Positions 6,950 to 14,498 of a DNA stretch of 16,567 bases are shown piece after piece (the stretch's first letter is position 1; each line of letters begins with the position of its first letter). A program made the translations under genes and the position numbers. This DNA comes from an uncultured Bacilli bacterium (GTDB lineage: Bacteria > Bacillota_I > Bacilli_A > RFN20 > CAG-449): positions 1-16,567 of the forward strand of contig CANQDY010000010.1 in assembly GCA_947593895.1 (NCBI GenBank). Direction: 5' to 3'. The notes beneath the pieces are model-generated. The model saw nothing but the letters and a program-made list of their open reading frames with translations. It did not search any database and was not told the origin of the DNA.

Positions 6950-8070
6950 ATAGTCCATAATTCTAGAAGTTAAAATGAGAGCATTTCTTAAATAGAATGA
7001 TTTTTTTTAGAAATTATAGTATTCTTATCTTGAAATTTACTAGATTCATATACTAAAGTATTAATCCAAGAGAAAACCATTAGAGTATCAGCATTATGAA
7101 AGTTAGAAATATTACCGATTTCATCATAAAGGCAGCAAGCAATATTTCTGCATAAACATGGTATTGTTAATAAGTTTGTATAGTGTTTTTTACTAATTTG
7201 GTCATAGATTTAATTAATTCATTCTTTTTTTCTATATGAAATAAAATTGATTGAACGAGTTGTCTAATAAATTATCGACAAAAGAATAAACTTCAATATA
7301 ATTGTTAGCTAAAGATAGTAATATTTTATTCTTATTCTCATTGAAATACTCTTTTGAAGAAGAGCATCTCAACTTTATAGATAGATGGAGCATGTTTTTA
7401 TTATAATCTTTACGAGTTGAATAATTTTGAAGCAAAGTTAAGCATAGTTTACCTCTAATTTTAGGAAAAATTTGAAAAAAAAATTCAGGTAAAACAGTAT
7501 GTATCAAAGAAGTAAGACGATTAATTTCTTGGTTAAGTTACTTATTTAAACGATTTAATTATCTACATAATAATTTTGCTTTTTGAATATGATAAGATGG
7601 TGGTGTATAGGTAAAGAGTTTCTTGCTCTTCTGATCAAGTTAGTTACAAATGTCCTCAGAATCTATAGCATCTGTCTTACCATAATGCACAGTTTCAGAA
7701 TGCTAAAAATATTGGTTAAAACTGGGTTGATATAAATTACATTACAAGAATCAATATTAGCAAAGTGTAGATGAATTTGTTTAAGTTTATTCTATACCTA
7801 TAAATACTTTAGAATCTTTAAACAATTTCTTAACATTATTAATTTTGTTAAAAAGTTTTTTTTTCTTAATATTTTTTCTCTTTTTTTCTAAGAATGCAAT
7901 TTTATTATAAATTGTAATTTTATTTTTGTTTGCAACAATTTCTTACAATTTTTCTCTTTGTTTGTTGTACTAAATTTCTTTCCGAAAATTTCACTGTCTT
8001 AAGACATGATACAAATATCATTTTTTTCTAAAGCAACATCAATTTCAACATAAATCATAAAACAGTTCAT
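6928..8070 (-). pseudogene. Decayed IS110-family transposase
   Basis: On the minus strand, a full-length but broken IS110-type (DEDD) transposase can be followed through several frames and many stops, about 380 codons in all. In order: YVEIDVALEKNDICI near 8055 (RuvC-like start with the first acidic residue), VFIGIE near 7815, GKTDAIDSEDI near 7650-7681 (the family's K-TD-DA motif), and a still-open 91-codon stretch at 7232-7507 with PEFFFQIFPKIRGKLCLTLL. Finally EIGNISNFHNADTLMVFSWI lies near 7050-7110, the C-terminal domain that holds the active serine in intact proteins, followed by SSKFQDKNTIISK. The order and length match the family, so the identification is firm although the gene cannot work. 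The 7232-7507 frame should not be annotated as a separate gene. Confidence 0.85.
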
Positions 8071-8141
8071 TTCTAAGAATGTAACATCGAACCAGCATTG
8101 ATTTTCATCTTGCTATCTAGTAAACAACCAAGTATTATTAC

Positions 8142-8240
8142 GATAAATAATCTGTAACTAACTAATAACTAATTAGATGAAAGTTGCAGATATATTCTTT
8201 TTGAACCGATCAATTAATGATGTGATTAATAATCCGTAAC
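8142..8240 (+). repeat. Two 17-nt imperfect direct repeats
   Basis: GATAAATAATCTGTAAC (8142-8158) and GATTAATAATCCGTAAC (8224-8240) differ at two positions and are 82 bp apart. They lie upstream of the IS110 relic. They could be the remains of element-end sequences or a duplicated site; chance is possible. Confidence 0.4.
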
Positions 8241-8248
8241 ATTATTGG

Positions 8249-8364
8249 TTGTATGATACAAATCGATTTGTTATAATACAAGTTCATTTCATATACATAA
8301 CTCAATTTTTTGAAAGGAGAAAATCTATATAAAGGTTAATTATATAGTACTATGCAACAATTAA
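8249..8364 (+). pseudogene. Relic gene start: promoter and ribosome binding site with ATA instead of ATG
   Basis: TTGTAT (8249-8254), a 17-bp spacer and a perfect TATAAT (8272-8277) resemble a promoter. GAAAGGAG (8312-8319) is a strong ribosome binding site. Nine nt later, where a start codon belongs, there is ATA (8329-8331), and the frame ends in TAA after 11 codons (8362-8364). This looks like the start of a gene that has been lost. Confidence 0.4.
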
Positions 8365-8378
8365 TTTTCATGATTGAA

Positions 8379-8403
8379 CCCCATTTTCATAAAATAGGGT
8401 TAT
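8379..8403. repeat. Hairpin of unknown role
   Basis: AACCCCATTTT and AAAATAGGGTT form an 11-position stem with one mismatch and a 3-nt loop. Neither strand has a T-tract, so it is probably not a terminator. It may belong to the non-coding end of the IS110 relic. Positions are accurate to a few bases. Confidence 0.4.
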
Positions 8404-8621
8404 AACAAAAATAAGAAATTCCAATAGATAGTAAATATATCTTTAATAAATACATTACCATCAAGCTTTTTTATTTCATTGTAAAATACTTTCTTACCAT
8501 GAGAAGAAGATTTTTTTAGTTTTGCTTTATAACTAGGTCTAGCAAATACCTATTTATTTTTAAATCTTAAATACGATAAATTTTTTTCTTTTGCTATATA
8601 TTTATATCTTAATAAATTAAA

Positions 8622-8643
8622 AACTTGGATATTAGTCCAAGTT
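8622..8643 (-). terminator. Possible leftward terminator
   Basis: AACTTGGA (8622-8629) and TCCAAGTT (8636-8643) form a perfect 8-bp stem with a 6-nt loop. Read on the minus strand, it is followed by a T-rich tail. No gene that it would end is intact, so it may be left over from the debris here. Confidence 0.35.
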
Positions 8644-8944
8644 CTTATCAATTGTTAAATTGATTTTGTTTAATAATTACATACAAAAAATATCTTTCTC
8701 TATTATTACATTACATTAAAATGAAATATTTCGCAACCAGTGCATTTTTTCAAAGATCTTTCTCATTTCTAAATTTTATAGTGCTAAATCTTAAATATGT
8801 AATTTTTGAAGTTTGATTTTTAACACCTAAAATTTTTAAAATTTAAATTTTAATTAATAATATATGAATTAAATATAAATTAAAATAGCAAAAATAAAAT
8901 TATAAATTGATTTAATAATTAAAATATTGTATTTTTTAATTAAA

Positions 8945-8966
8945 TATAATATTTTTAGTGAGGAAG
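8945..8966 (+). promoter_or_regulatory. -10 box and ribosome binding site of the RADAR operon
   Basis: A perfect TATAAT (8945-8950) lies just upstream of GAGGAAG (8960-8966) and the ATG at 8971. A start near 8957 would give a leader of about 14 nt. No good -35 box is present at the right distance, so the promoter may be weak, activator-dependent, or start further upstream. Confidence 0.45.
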
Positions 8967-8970
8967 TAAA

Positions 8971-10938
8971 ATGGAAGGTATTGAAAATAATAATTTTGAA
9001 TTTAAAATTGAACCAGTTGAGATAGATGGTGAAAAATATGAAAACTCGAATTTGTTCAAAATTCAGTATGCTGAAACAATAAAATTAATTAAAAAAATTG
9101 TTGAGGATGAAAATTTAGAACATTATGAAAAAAATAATATAATTGCTTTTATTGGTGATCGAGGTAGTGGTAAGACATCTTCATTATTATCGACTAAAAA
9201 TTATGTTCGACAGGTTTATAATAAACAAAATAAAGAACACAAAATTTTTGTAATTGATCAAATCGTTGATCCTAGTAATTTTACAAACATTTCTAATATT
9301 ATGCATTTATTTATGTCATGTTTATTTAAAGAATACCTTATTATGAAGTATGAAAATGAAACTAGATCTAACTGTGGATATGATAAATTATCAGAGAAAT
9401 TTGCGAAAATGCAAGAGATTTTAAATTTTGAAGGAAAGAAGTCTTTTGAAGAAAATGATCCATATTCTTCTTTAATCGAATGTAGTGATTATACTAATGT
9501 TAAAATGGAATTAAAGAAGTTGATCTCTGATTTTTTGGATTTTGTTAATAATTGTAATGAACATAAAGAAGGTAATGGTCAATCTACATACAATTTTGGA
9601 AAATATACAGAAGTTGCTCTTTTTATAGATGATATTGACTTAAATAGTAAACACTGCTTTGAAATGATTGAACAGATCAGAAGAAATATGAAAATTAATA
9701 AATTAATGATATTTTTGGCTTTTAAATGGGAGACCTTCAAAAATGTCATTTTAAAAAATTATTATTATGATTACGAAGTTCTTCTAAAGTATAATGCAGA
9801 TGAAAACTTACCTTTAAAACTAGAAGAAATGGCAAGACATTACATGGTCAAATTCATTCCTATGAACTATCGGGTATATTTACCATCTGTAATAAAAATC
9901 ATTGATTATTTAAAATCTTTATTTAGAAAATTGTTTAAAAACTTTTATTGGAGTATTTTTGATAATTCAAATTATTATATTTTATTTTTTGGTAAAAATT
10001 TACGAGAAATTAATCAAAGAGCTTTTTTGATTTCTAATATTATTTCTATTGATGAAAAAAGTGAGAAATTAGTTGCGTTAGAAAATTATGTTAAGGTAGT
10101 TTATAATAGAAACTTAAAAAGTATAAGTTCAATTAAATTTAAGGATATAATTTTTTATTCTGATGATGAAACTAATGAAGAAGTAATTATTAATATATTT
10201 AGTATTATTAGATATATACCTTCTAGGGAAGATTATGATAAATATGCCAGCACTTGGAAAAATATATTAGGTGATAAAGTATATTTTGTGAAAAATAAAA
10301 AAATAAAGAAATTTATTAGTTTTTTAAAAATAAAAATAAAAAATGAAGTCATGATTAATGCAATGAATGTATTTTTTAAAGAAATCGAAAAGGAAGAGAA
10401 TAATTTTATCTTTGAATTGCCATATTTGCTTTATGGTATAGATTCTTTATCATTAAGTATTATAGTTAATGAAATAAATAAATATTTAATTGGTGAAGAA
10501 TTCGTATACAAAAACTTTATAGAAATATTTAAGAATTATTTTAATCTTACAATTGATGATCCATATTCAAGATTTGTAATAAAGAGATGCAATAATAATG
10601 ATAATTTTTATGTGATTAGGAGATATTTAATTAAAATTTTACTTACTATTGATATGAGTGCAAAAGAATTTAAGGAATACTTTATACAAAATAATAAAGA
10701 AATTACAACAAAACAAATTGATAAAAAATATTCAGATATGGAAGATTTTATTGCTGATGTTGTTAAAAACCATAAATTTGTCAACCCTAAAACATATAAT
10801 GAACTTGTTAAGTCAAATCTTTATAAAAATACTTTCTCTGACGATAAGAAGGAGGCTATTTCTAAAAAAATTAAAAATGGAATGGATTTAATTAAAATAA
10901 TGGAAATTATTGAAGAGTTTTTAAAAGGACAAAAATAA
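8971..10938 (+). CDS. rdrA: RADAR system ATPase RdrA
   Basis: A 655-residue P-loop ATPase. FIGDRGSGKTSSL is the Walker A motif (K68, T69) and VALFIDDIDL the Walker B motif (D220, D221). LMIFLAFKWETF follows where a sensor strand is expected, and a basic GKNLREINQR segment (residues 341-350) could act as a sensor-2-like arginine region. The remaining 300 residues are charged, helical-looking and without a motif I know. There is no signal peptide or clear membrane segment. In RADAR, RdrA is a ring-forming AAA+ ATPase that works with RdrB during phage infection. The main evidence for this name is the next gene, an RdrB-type deaminase 18 nt downstream. From memory, characterised RdrA proteins are somewhat longer, so this may be a compact form. 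The alternative is another KAP- or STAND-like defence ATPase. Confidence 0.8.
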   Translation: MEGIENNNFEFKIEPVEIDGEKYENSNLFKIQYAETIKLIKKIVEDENLEHYEKNNIIAFIGDRGSGKTSSLLSTKNYVRQVYNKQNKEHKIFVIDQIVDPSNFTNISNIMHLFMSCLFKEYLIMKYENETRSNCGYDKLSEKFAKMQEILNFEGKKSFEENDPYSSLIECSDYTNVKMELKKLISDFLDFVNNCNEHKEGNGQSTYNFGKYTEVALFIDDIDLNSKHCFEMIEQIRRNMKINKLMIFLAFKWETFKNVILKNYYYDYEVLLKYNADENLPLKLEEMARHYMVKFIPMNYRVYLPSVIKIIDYLKSLFRKLFKNFYWSIFDNSNYYILFFGKNLREINQRAFLISNIISIDEKSEKLVALENYVKVVYNRNLKSISSIKFKDIIFYSDDETNEEVIINIFSIIRYIPSREDYDKYASTWKNILGDKVYFVKNKKIKKFISFLKIKIKNEVMINAMNVFFKEIEKEENNFIFELPYLLYGIDSLSLSIIVNEINKYLIGEEFVYKNFIEIFKNYFNLTIDDPYSRFVIKRCNNNDNFYVIRRYLIKILLTIDMSAKEFKEYFIQNNKEITTKQIDKKYSDMEDFIADVVKNHKFVNPKTYNELVKSNLYKNTFSDDKKEAISKKIKNGMDLIKIMEIIEEFLKGQK

Positions 10939-10956
10939 ACAGAAAGTGTAATTTTT

Positions 10957-13383
10957 ATGATTATAGATACAATGGCATTGAATGCTTTTCTTGATTATAA
11001 TTATTCATTCGTATATAATCCTAGTAAAAGTTTTGAGAGAAGTATTAATTTTTACAATAAATTCACCAAATTAAATAATAATACCTATAGTGTTGATGAA
11101 GTAAACTATATATTTGATTATTTTAATTTTAATAATTATAGTAAGTTTTACGATATGATAGTTGATACATCGAAAAAATTACTTTGTTATAAAGGTAATA
11201 AACCTAAAGTAGATATAAATCAAATTATTAATTGGAAAAATTTTACTTCAAAAAATGGTGAAGATCTATTAGTCTGTGCATTTTTAGCTAATACAGATAA
11301 ATTTGATAGAAATGATTTTGAATGGGATTATAGTTTAAAAACTGATGACATAAAATTAAATAATATTTTATCAAAGGGTGTTTCGGATAATCATTATCAT
11401 TTCAAAGGATCCGCACCAATAACATGCTTAAACTGGATTGCAATGAATAATGAAATTCCTTATTCGTGTAAGCCTTTTTCAAATTTAGGAAAAAAACTTT
11501 TTTGTAACTCATTTCCTAATGAAAATTTTAAAGATTTTAAATTGATATGTTATAAAAGTGCTTTATTAAGAATTTTTCTTTATAAAACAATATTGGGGTA
11601 TTTAGGGTATCCTATAAATACTGATTCTTTGGTTTCAATTATTAATAGAATTGGAAATTTAGAAGATGAAGTAGAATATATTTGGTTACTAAACAAAGAA
11701 AGAATTAATTTAAATTATGGGTTTGATTATGCTGCCTATTTTACAAAAAGAGATGGTATAAGATCTGGAGAAAGATGGCTACTATATAATATTTTTAAAT
11801 TCTTTAAATCAATGAAAACCTATGAACAAGATTGTTTTGTTATGTATCTTAGACTAAAAAATAAATTTATGAGTTTCTTTAAACAAAACAATTCTATAAT
11901 TGGTTTTTCTAATTTTTCTCATTTTGATATGATTAAAGATCTATTTATAGAAAATTATTCGAAATTTGATGGAATGTTATATAAGACATCTTATGATTTT
12001 GCATTAGAAAATAGTAATCTAAAAAATATTGAATTTAGAATTTCACCTAATAAAACCAAACTTGGATATAAAAATCAAATTGACAAAATTGAAAATTCAA
12101 TAAGTGGTTATCCAAGTGAAAAATATTGTTTCATATATCATTTCATTAAAGGTTATGATACTAAATATTTTTCAAATAAAAAATATAATCGTTTTTATCT
12201 TTCTAGCAGATGTAGAAATTATGAAATTAGAATGAAATGGGAAAAAGAAGGGATTGCGTTAGAAAAATATTTAAATAGTTATTTTACTAAACTTAAGATT
12301 GATAATAAAATTAAAGGTATAGATTGTGCGAATAATGAATTAGATTGTAGACCTGAAGTTGCATCTCAATTATATAGATATTTAAGACAAATTAAGAATA
12401 ATAAGGCAACATCTTTTAAAATCAATTACTTCTTTAACAGATTTACATATCATGTTGGCGAAGATTTTGTTGGTCTTGTAGATGGATTAAGAGCGATATA
12501 TGAGGCAATTGAATACTTAGAAATGGGAAACGGCGATAGGCTAGGACATTGTGTTGCTTTAGGTATAAATATAAATAATTATTATAATTTTAAAAAATTT
12601 TCTCTTATTAAAAGAAAGCAAAATGCTTTAGATGATTATGCATGGCTGTTAAAACTTTCAAAGAAGATTCCTTGTGATCCTTTATTAATTAGTCATATAC
12701 GCGATGAAGCTCAAGTTCTTTTCGATTATATTTATGATAGTAATAGCAACTTATTTAATTTAGATGACTATATTTATTCGTTAGAATTAAGAGGTGATAA
12801 TCCTTATGCTTATGTGAATAAAATATTATATAAGAGTCCTTATGGTTACAATAGTTTTTCCTATAGACATAATATAGATACTTTACCTGAAAGTGATAGT
12901 TATAGTATTGCAAGAAGGAATAAGAAATCAAAAGAATTATATATTATGTACCATTTTAATTATAATGTGAAAGAAAAGGGAGAAGAAAAAATCCAAATTC
13001 AAGTAGGTAAGGAAATTTTTAAATTTATATCTGATGTTCAAGTTTACATTAAAAAAATGATTATAAAAAAAGGAATTTGTATTGAAACAAATCCGACATC
13101 GAACTATTTAATAGCTCCTATTTCTGAGTTTAAAGATTTACCTTTATTGAATTTTAATTTATATCATTTAGTTGATAATTATCTTAATGTTCCAATATGT
13201 GTAAATACTGATGACCAAGGAATATTTTGTACATGTTTAGATAATGAATTTGCATTGCTATTCAATATCTTATCTTCAAGTGATAGCCCATTAGATTTTA
13301 TAACTGATTATAGCAAAGAAAAAGTTTACGAGTACATTGATTATTTAAGAGAGTTAGGAAACAGTTATTCATTTAATAATTAA
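10957..13383 (+). CDS. rdrB: RADAR system adenosine deaminase RdrB
   Basis: An 808-residue protein with a metal-dependent adenosine deaminase fold, far larger than housekeeping adenosine deaminase (about 350 residues). All active-site elements are visible. SDNHYHFKGS supplies two zinc-binding histidines (H146, H148). YHVGED supplies the third (H499) and the catalytic glutamate E502. NGDRLGH supplies the catalytic histidine H531, and VNTDDQG the zinc-binding and substrate-binding aspartates D752 and D753. Long insertions separate the motifs, as in RdrB of RADAR. In studied systems RdrB builds large hollow shells and deaminates adenosine in RNA or free ATP/dATP to inosine forms, blocking phage growth. 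The ATG at 10957 has only a weak ribosome binding site (AGAAAGTG, 10941-10948), so translation is probably coupled to rdrA. No clear terminator follows. Confidence 0.87.
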   Translation: MIIDTMALNAFLDYNYSFVYNPSKSFERSINFYNKFTKLNNNTYSVDEVNYIFDYFNFNNYSKFYDMIVDTSKKLLCYKGNKPKVDINQIINWKNFTSKNGEDLLVCAFLANTDKFDRNDFEWDYSLKTDDIKLNNILSKGVSDNHYHFKGSAPITCLNWIAMNNEIPYSCKPFSNLGKKLFCNSFPNENFKDFKLICYKSALLRIFLYKTILGYLGYPINTDSLVSIINRIGNLEDEVEYIWLLNKERINLNYGFDYAAYFTKRDGIRSGERWLLYNIFKFFKSMKTYEQDCFVMYLRLKNKFMSFFKQNNSIIGFSNFSHFDMIKDLFIENYSKFDGMLYKTSYDFALENSNLKNIEFRISPNKTKLGYKNQIDKIENSISGYPSEKYCFIYHFIKGYDTKYFSNKKYNRFYLSSRCRNYEIRMKWEKEGIALEKYLNSYFTKLKIDNKIKGIDCANNELDCRPEVASQLYRYLRQIKNNKATSFKINYFFNRFTYHVGEDFVGLVDGLRAIYEAIEYLEMGNGDRLGHCVALGININNYYNFKKFSLIKRKQNALDDYAWLLKLSKKIPCDPLLISHIRDEAQVLFDYIYDSNSNLFNLDDYIYSLELRGDNPYAYVNKILYKSPYGYNSFSYRHNIDTLPESDSYSIARRNKKSKELYIMYHFNYNVKEKGEEKIQIQVGKEIFKFISDVQVYIKKMIIKKGICIETNPTSNYLIAPISEFKDLPLLNFNLYHLVDNYLNVPICVNTDDQGIFCTCLDNEFALLFNILSSSDSPLDFITDYSKEKVYEYIDYLRELGNSYSFNN

Positions 13384-13621
13384 TAATTAATATCAGAAAA
13401 TATAAGATTTGCATTAATGTAAAAATAATTACTACTATTTCCTATGATCATTGTTTGTTTTACTTAATTTTATGCAAAGATAACACTACAAAAAGCGTTA
13501 ATTCTACATATTCAATTGGCATTTATATATTAGATGCAACGATAGAAGATATATAAATATAATTAACTATCTCACTCAATAAAATCATAGAGTACTAACA
13601 TGAAAGTATTGGTTTTAGATT
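13384..13621. other. Gene-free stretch after the RADAR operon
   Basis: No intact gene, RNA gene or convincing terminator is visible. A 36-codon open stretch at 13449-13556 gives FYLILCKDNT-type text without a start codon or ribosome binding site. It is best read as debris. Confidence 0.4.
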
Positions 13622-13743
13622 GAATTTGCTAAAGTGTTAAATGTATGAAAGAGGCCACTGTTAAAAGATGGGAAATGGTGCAATTTGAATATAATATTAA
13701 GAATAAAAAGAGATTATATAACTTTTCTAAGAGGCTGAAATGA
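13622..13743 (+). pseudogene. Relic of a helix-turn-helix (XRE-like) protein
   Basis: Two frames joined by a frameshift near 13645 give EFAKVLNV and then EATVKRWEMVQFEYNIKNKK, ending RLYNFSKRLK and a stop. This is the recognition-helix pattern 'LNV-S-ATV-RWE-G--EP' of XRE-type or plasmid and phage DNA-binding domains. The first part lacks a start and the join is broken, so it is not functional. The debris shows that another accessory gene once lay downstream of the RADAR operon. Confidence 0.5.
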
Positions 13744-13911
13744 AAGTGAAAAAAATAAAACGACAGAAATTAAGAAGATAAATACTAATTTAAATTTTGA
13801 AAATTAATTATGGAATGCTATTTGTGTTTTGATAGCACATTTCTGCTATTGAGTATATAAAGGTAATTATTTAACTTATCTTCTATAACAATAAAGATAA
13901 AATTGAGGGAT

Positions 13912-14398
13912 ATGATATTTGATGGAATAATTTTTTTAATTAATGATGAAAAAAGATTAGATTATTTTAGAAAACAAGGAGCTAATTTTTATGAAAAAAT
14001 TTTTTGATGAATGTAATATGCCAAGTAAACATTTGCAAGTTTTTAATAAAGTATATAACATGTTAAATAAAAATAAAATTAAAGGAGTTTTTTCTGTGAC
14101 TTTTCTTTCCTAGAAGTATCAAAAGATAAAAAAATATCCCAATGCGTGGTCTAATAATTTGTAAAAATGATTTATTTATGTTCTACGAAAATGAAGATGA
14201 GAAAAACTTTTTTTCTTTATAGTTAATGAAAAATAGATTTTTTTTGTACCTTTTTACAAAGTTGATTCTAAATTTATCAAATAAAATTTTAAAGCGATAT
14301 TTTTTATAGAAGATTATTTATAAATTAACCTGCAAACCATTAGATTTGATATTTAAAAAGAATTTTTAAATGGATTGGAAAAATTATTAGCACAATAA
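13912..14398 (+). pseudogene. Decayed gene of unknown function downstream of RADAR
   Basis: About 160 codons of protein-like text run through several frames. A frame from 13912 ends EKIF at a stop (14005-14007). A second frame from 13991, with its own AAGGAG (13976-13981), continues FDECNMPSKHLQVFNKVYNM to 14113. A third gives MRGLIICKNDLFMFYENEDE, and then FVPFYKVDSKFIK and FLNGLEKLLAQ up to a TAA at 14396-14398. The pieces join end to end at an A/T homopolymer and at later lesions, with several internal stops. It looks like a soluble protein with no signal or membrane segment. I do not recognise the family; the middle part vaguely resembles a small PH-like beta domain, which is not a claim. 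Confidence 0.5.
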
Positions 14399-14498
14399 AT
14401 ATTTATATTGATGACATAACAAAAAGGCTAATTTTATATATATTTCAATTAATATATTTATGTGATAATATTAAAAGTGATGATAGGAGAATGTAATC

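Larger units (their letters stand above)
8071..8970. other. Gene-free AT-rich stretch upstream of the RADAR operon
   Basis: No intact gene is visible. The left part (8071 to about 8400) lies where an IS110 element carries its non-coding end upstream of the transposase. It holds two 17-nt near-repeats, a hairpin, and a relic promoter with ribosome binding site. Around 8405-8660 on the minus strand, a frame with one internal stop gives peptide-like text (RTWTNIQVFNLLRYK then SSSHGKKVFYNEIKKLDGN) that I cannot assign. The last 150 bases are almost pure A and T and lead into the rdrA promoter. Confidence 0.5.

Noticed and set aside
7232..7507. 91-codon open frame on the minus strand as an independent gene
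   Set aside because: Its text continues in other frames on both sides as an IS110 transposase, so it is a surviving piece of that relic.
8405..8660. Minus-strand frame with one internal stop giving RTWTNIQVFNLLRYK and SSSHGKKVFYNEIKKLDGN
   Set aside because: The first part slightly recalls TnpB/OrfB proteins, but the zinc-finger cysteines and downstream motifs are absent and there is no start. It is too weak to call.
6811..8970. CRISPR array or tRNA genes in the long gene-poor region
   Set aside because: No regularly spaced repeats of 20-40 bp and no cloverleaf with conserved T-arm sequence were seen by eye here or in the other gaps.
10658..10891. 77-codon open frame on the plus strand inside rdrA
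   Set aside because: It is a lysine- and isoleucine-rich shadow in another frame of rdrA, without a ribosome binding site.
13449..13556. 36-codon stretch with FYLILCKDNT text resembling the start of a GIY-YIG nuclease
   Set aside because: It is short, with no start codon, no ribosome binding site, and no GIY-YIG catalytic arginine or glutamate that I can place.
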